NCBI GenBank assembly: GCA_031264605.1
Contig: JAISDQ010000099.1
Location: 1-8,038 of the forward strand
Direction: 5' to 3'
DNA: 8,038 nucleotides
From: Synergistaceae bacterium
GTDB lineage: Bacteria > Synergistota > Synergistia > Synergistales > Synergistaceae
The translations under genes were made by a program, and so were the position numbers. This document shows, one piece after another, positions 5,762 through 8,038 of this stretch. Within the stretch, counting starts at the first letter, position 1. Each line of letters opens with the position of its first letter. Below the pieces are notes generated by a model, which had not been told where the DNA came from, ran no database searches, and saw only the letters and a program-made list of their open reading frames with translations.

Positions 5762-5790
5762 ATCATACAGGCGCGCGTGCGCGCAAGCAA
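5762..5790 (-). promoter_or_regulatory. Sigma-70-like promoter of rpsT
   Basis: On the - strand, TTGCTT (5790-5785) and TATGAT (5767-5762) are separated by 17 bases. The spacer is an unusual, almost perfectly alternating GC tract, GCGCGCACGCGCGC (5784-5771). The transcript would have a leader of about 30 bases. Confidence 0.6.
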
Positions 5791-5833
5791 AAAAAATTTC
5801 CGACGGAACCGGGCGGCGCCATTTACTTGTGAA

Positions 5834-5897
5834 TCACTGGTATAACCGCCTTTATACGCTACGTAAAAATGCCTGTGCAAATACGCAGGGCCAGTGG
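5834..5897. other. Possible folded element between rpsT and fliE
   Basis: CACTGG (5835-5840) pairs with CCAGTG (5891-5896) and encloses TATAA/TTATA (5841-5845 with 5852-5856) and CCTG/CAGG (5872-5875 with 5886-5889). This could be a branched RNA or an operator region. I match it to no known riboswitch. The remaining stretch, 5797-6010, shows no gene I can support. Confidence 0.25.
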
Positions 5898-6011
5898 CTA
5901 CAATACTCCTCGGAAAATAAACGCCGCCGCCCAACCGGCGTACAAAAAATATAACGGTTTTTGGGCGTATTAAAAATCTTGGTTTTGTATAATTATTGTA
6001 GAATGACTGTA

Positions 6012-6039
6012 TTGACATATTTGTAAATAAGCGGAAAAT
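6012..6039 (+). promoter_or_regulatory. Possible upstream promoter of the flagellar operon
   Basis: A perfect TTGACA (6012-6017) is followed after 16 bases by GAAAAT (6034-6039), a poor -10. It would be a second start about 90 bases upstream of fliE. Confidence 0.3.
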
Positions 6040-6096
6040 ATCTTAGTAACGAAGAAAAATCTAAAAGATAAAGACATATTCGAAGATGGCTTATGA

Positions 6097-6105
6097 TGTT
6101 ATAAT
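6097..6105 (+). promoter_or_regulatory. Extended -10 promoter of fliE-fliF
   Basis: TGTTATAAT matches the extended -10 form TGnTATAAT exactly. No clear -35 is present, as is common for this promoter type. The transcript would start near 6112, giving a leader of about 24 bases. I see no TAAA-N15-GCCGATAA sigma-28 site, so the basal-body operon appears to use the housekeeping sigma factor. Confidence 0.55.
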
Positions 6106-6135
6106 CTTTAAAGTTATCAGGGGGGAAGACAGGCA

Positions 6136-6453
6136 ATGATCGACGGAATGCGCGTGGAACCCGTAAAAGGTCCGAAAGCGGCCGATTTGCCGGTCACGGC
6201 CGGAGCCGCTCGCCACGATAAAGGACGCGTAGTCAAGCCTTTTTCGGAAGTTTTAAAATCGAGCGTCATGAAAGTAAATCAGCTTCAAATTGACGCGGAC
6301 ACCCTCACGAACCGTCTGGCGCTCGGCGAGGTTGAGGACATCTCGGAAGTGTCGATAGCGGTTGAAAAAGCCGAATTGGCGCTTCGCCTTATGGTGCAGA
6401 TCAGGGACAAAATGCTGGACGCCTATCAGCAGATATCCAGGATGGGCGCATAG
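6136..6453 (+). CDS. fliE: Flagellar hook-basal body protein FliE
   Basis: FliE forms the junction between the MS ring and the proximal rod and is exported through the flagellar secretion system. The 105-residue product has a variable N-terminus, then PFSEVLKSSVMKVNQLQIDA. Its conserved C-terminal half (LALGEVEDISEVSIAVEKAE, then ALRLMVQIRDKMLDAYQQIS) carries the family's LAxGE, EKAxLAL and VQxRxKxxxAYQ pattern. It has no Sec signal peptide, as expected. GGGGG at about 6120-6125 serves as ribosome site. fliF follows after 18 bases. In many bacteria flgB and flgC precede fliE; here fliE is the first gene and has its own promoter. Confidence 0.95.
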   Translation: MIDGMRVEPVKGPKAADLPVTAGAARHDKGRVVKPFSEVLKSSVMKVNQLQIDADTLTNRLALGEVEDISEVSIAVEKAELALRLMVQIRDKMLDAYQQISRMGA

Positions 6454-6471
6454 CTCGAGGCGGAAAAATAA

Positions 6472-8038
6472 ATGCGTGAATACGCGGCCAGGGCAAAGGA
6501 ACAGCTTCAGGCTTTATGGTCTTCGCTGTCGAAATGGCAGCGAGTTTCGATCGTCGCCGCGGCGGTGTTGGTGTCGGGCGGCATATTGGCGCTTGCCCTC
6601 GTGATGGGGCGCACCGCGTACGAGCCCGTTTTCACGGGCCTCGAGGCGCGGGATCAGTACGCGGTCATCGAATACTTGAAAGAGCAGAAAATTCCCTACC
6701 GCACGGATTCTTCCTCCAATTCGATCCTCGCCCCCTCGGCGAACGTACATGAAGCGAGAATAGCGCTCGCCGACAAGGGCATACCCCGCAACGGTATAGT
6801 CGGTTTCGAGCGTTTCGACAGCACCAAGGTAGGACGCACCAGTTTCCAGGAGAAGGTCGACTATTACAGGGCCTTGGAGGGAGAACTGTCGCGCACCATA
6901 CGCGAGATGAACGCCGTGGCCAACGCGCGCGTCTCGATTGTGGTGCCCGAATCCAGGCTGTTTTTGGAACAGCAGCAGCCGTCGACCGCGGCAATCCTTC
7001 TGACGCTGAGGCCGGGGGCGGAATTCGGCCAGAGGCAGGCGAAAGCCGTGGTGCATCTCGTGGCGTCGAGCGTCGAAGGTCTGACGCCCGACAACGTGAC
7101 ACTGGTCGACTCCGAAGGGCAGATACCCTTCGAAGATATACTGGACGACACGCTCACCGTACAGTCGGGCAATAACGAACTGGTTTTGAAGCAGAGGCAG
7201 TTCGAGAAGCAGTACGAAGCGGAATTGGAGCGCAAGCTGAAGGATATACTCGAAAAACCCTACGGCCCTGGCCGGGTAAAGGCGGTCGTCAGGGTCGAGC
7301 TGGATTTCGACAAAAGACAGGATTCCCAGAGGATAGTGTCCACCCTGCCCGATAAAAATCACGGGCCCATCCAGAGCGAGCAGAATACGGAGGAAAGTTA
7401 CACGGGGCCGGCCGGCATAACGGGCGGCATTCCGGGGACGACCACCAATATTCCGGGATACGTGGTGAATACCGGCACGGGCAACGATAACGCGACGTAC
7501 GACCGCACGGATAACGTGACTAATTACGACAACTCGACGCACGAATCATCCAAGGTCGAAACCCAGGGAAAGATAAAGCGCCTGACGGCCACGGTGCTGA
7601 TCGACGGAACCTTGGAACAGCCCGAGATAGACAGTTGGCACGGCGCGGTGGCGACTGCCATAGGCGCCGACGACCAGAGAGGCGACAAAATATCGATAAT
7701 GGCGATGCCGTTCGACACATCGGCTGCCGACGCCTACGCGGCGCGTTTGGCCGCGGAACGCCGGCGGCGTACGATAGTGGGGATCACCTCGCTGCTCATT
7801 CTTCTTGCAGCGGGCCTGGCGCTTGCCGCTATGTGGATTCGCAAGCGCAGGAGCGCGGCGGCTTTGCGGCCCGCTCAGAAAACGGAGGACACGGTGCCGT
7901 CTCTCAGAGAATTGCTTGAAAACCCCGATTTGATGACTGCCCAGGGTGAGTTGTCGGTACTGGAGGAGCAATTGCGGAGTTACGCTCTGAACAATCCTGA
8001 GGAACTCGCCAATTTGATCAAAAATTGGGTGATCGAGG
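6472..8038 (+). CDS. fliF: Flagellar MS-ring protein FliF, open at right edge
   Basis: FliF builds the MS ring in the inner membrane, the base on which the rod, export gate and FliG rotor assemble. The frame runs from ATG 6472 to the window edge, 522 codons. Membrane helix 1 is at about 25-45 (VSIVAAAVLVSGGILALALV). The periplasmic ring-building domains follow, with typical stretches such as KVDYYRALEGELSRTI and NARVSIVVPE. A glycine/threonine-rich insert at about 310-360 (ITGGIPGTTTNIPGY) corresponds to the beta-collar region. Helix 2 is at 434-456, followed by IRKRR. The FliG-binding tail ends in NNPEELANLIKNWVIE, so probably only a few codons are missing. GAGG at 6457-6460 lies 11 bases before the ATG. 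fliG is the expected next gene. Confidence 0.96.
   Translation, partial: MREYAARAKEQLQALWSSLSKWQRVSIVAAAVLVSGGILALALVMGRTAYEPVFTGLEARDQYAVIEYLKEQKIPYRTDSSSNSILAPSANVHEARIALADKGIPRNGIVGFERFDSTKVGRTSFQEKVDYYRALEGELSRTIREMNAVANARVSIVVPESRLFLEQQQPSTAAILLTLRPGAEFGQRQAKAVVHLVASSVEGLTPDNVTLVDSEGQIPFEDILDDTLTVQSGNNELVLKQRQFEKQYEAELERKLKDILEKPYGPGRVKAVVRVELDFDKRQDSQRIVSTLPDKNHGPIQSEQNTEESYTGPAGITGGIPGTTTNIPGYVVNTGTGNDNATYDRTDNVTNYDNSTHESSKVETQGKIKRLTATVLIDGTLEQPEIDSWHGAVATAIGADDQRGDKISIMAMPFDTSAADAYAARLAAERRRRTIVGITSLLILLAAGLALAAMWIRKRRSAAALRPAQKTEDTVPSLRELLENPDLMTAQGELSVLEEQLRSYALNNPEELANLIKNWVIE

Noticed and set aside
5716..6018. A 100-codon - strand frame reaching into the start of rpsT
   Set aside because: It overlaps the rpsT promoter, ribosome site and start, and has no coding character.
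6514..7542. A 342-codon - strand frame opposite fliF
   Set aside because: It is antisense to a clear FliF sequence and lacks a recognisable domain.

Overview
The window looks like a chromosomal segment of a flagellated, GC-rich bacterium. I favour the phylum Synergistota. The reasons are the tandem DUF1659-like and DUF2922-like small genes, the heavy use of ATA for isoleucine and AGG for arginine in otherwise GC-rich genes, GTG as the probable start of rpsT, and the mix of a leuS-holA pair, an opposed rpsT and a flagellar basal-body operon. This is pattern recognition; a GC-rich Firmicute-like lineage is the main alternative.

Layout. Bases 1-537 hold the end of a small operon on the + strand: a truncated DUF1659-like gene, a DUF2922-like gene, and a 31-residue zinc-ribbon microprotein whose ATG overlaps the previous stop (ATGA). 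It ends in a strong intrinsic terminator at 588-625. Bases 552-1288 form a repeat-bounded accessory segment. A 97-bp unit containing that terminator recurs 576 bp downstream with 7 differences, and a 36-bp unit recurs 701 bp downstream with one difference. Between the copies lies an AT-rich gene on the - strand for a small two-helix membrane protein of unknown function, with an excellent Shine-Dalgarno site. Bases 1290-1750 have no convincing gene. They contain a leftward sigma-70-like promoter, GC-rich hairpins, and two open but ATG-less frames that may be gene remnants.

Bases 1753-5274 are housekeeping. A sigma-70-like promoter is followed by leuS (leucyl-tRNA synthetase), and holA (DNA polymerase III delta subunit) starts 2 bases after the leuS stop codon, leaving a 1-base gap. 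Converging on them from the - strand is rpsT (ribosomal protein S20), with its own promoter, a strong ribosome binding site that fixes a GTG start, and an intrinsic terminator. After about 400 bp of divergent intergenic DNA, an extended -10 promoter leads into fliE and fliF, the start of a flagellar basal-body operon. fliF runs off the right edge, probably only a few codons short of its end.

How the genes relate. leuS and holA serve translation and replication and are probably co-transcribed. rpsT is a separate unit. fliE and fliF build the MS ring and the rod junction. The left 1.3 kb is the unusual part: a microprotein, repeated terminators, and a foreign-looking membrane gene framed by direct repeats. 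I found no CRISPR array, transposase, tRNA or rRNA.
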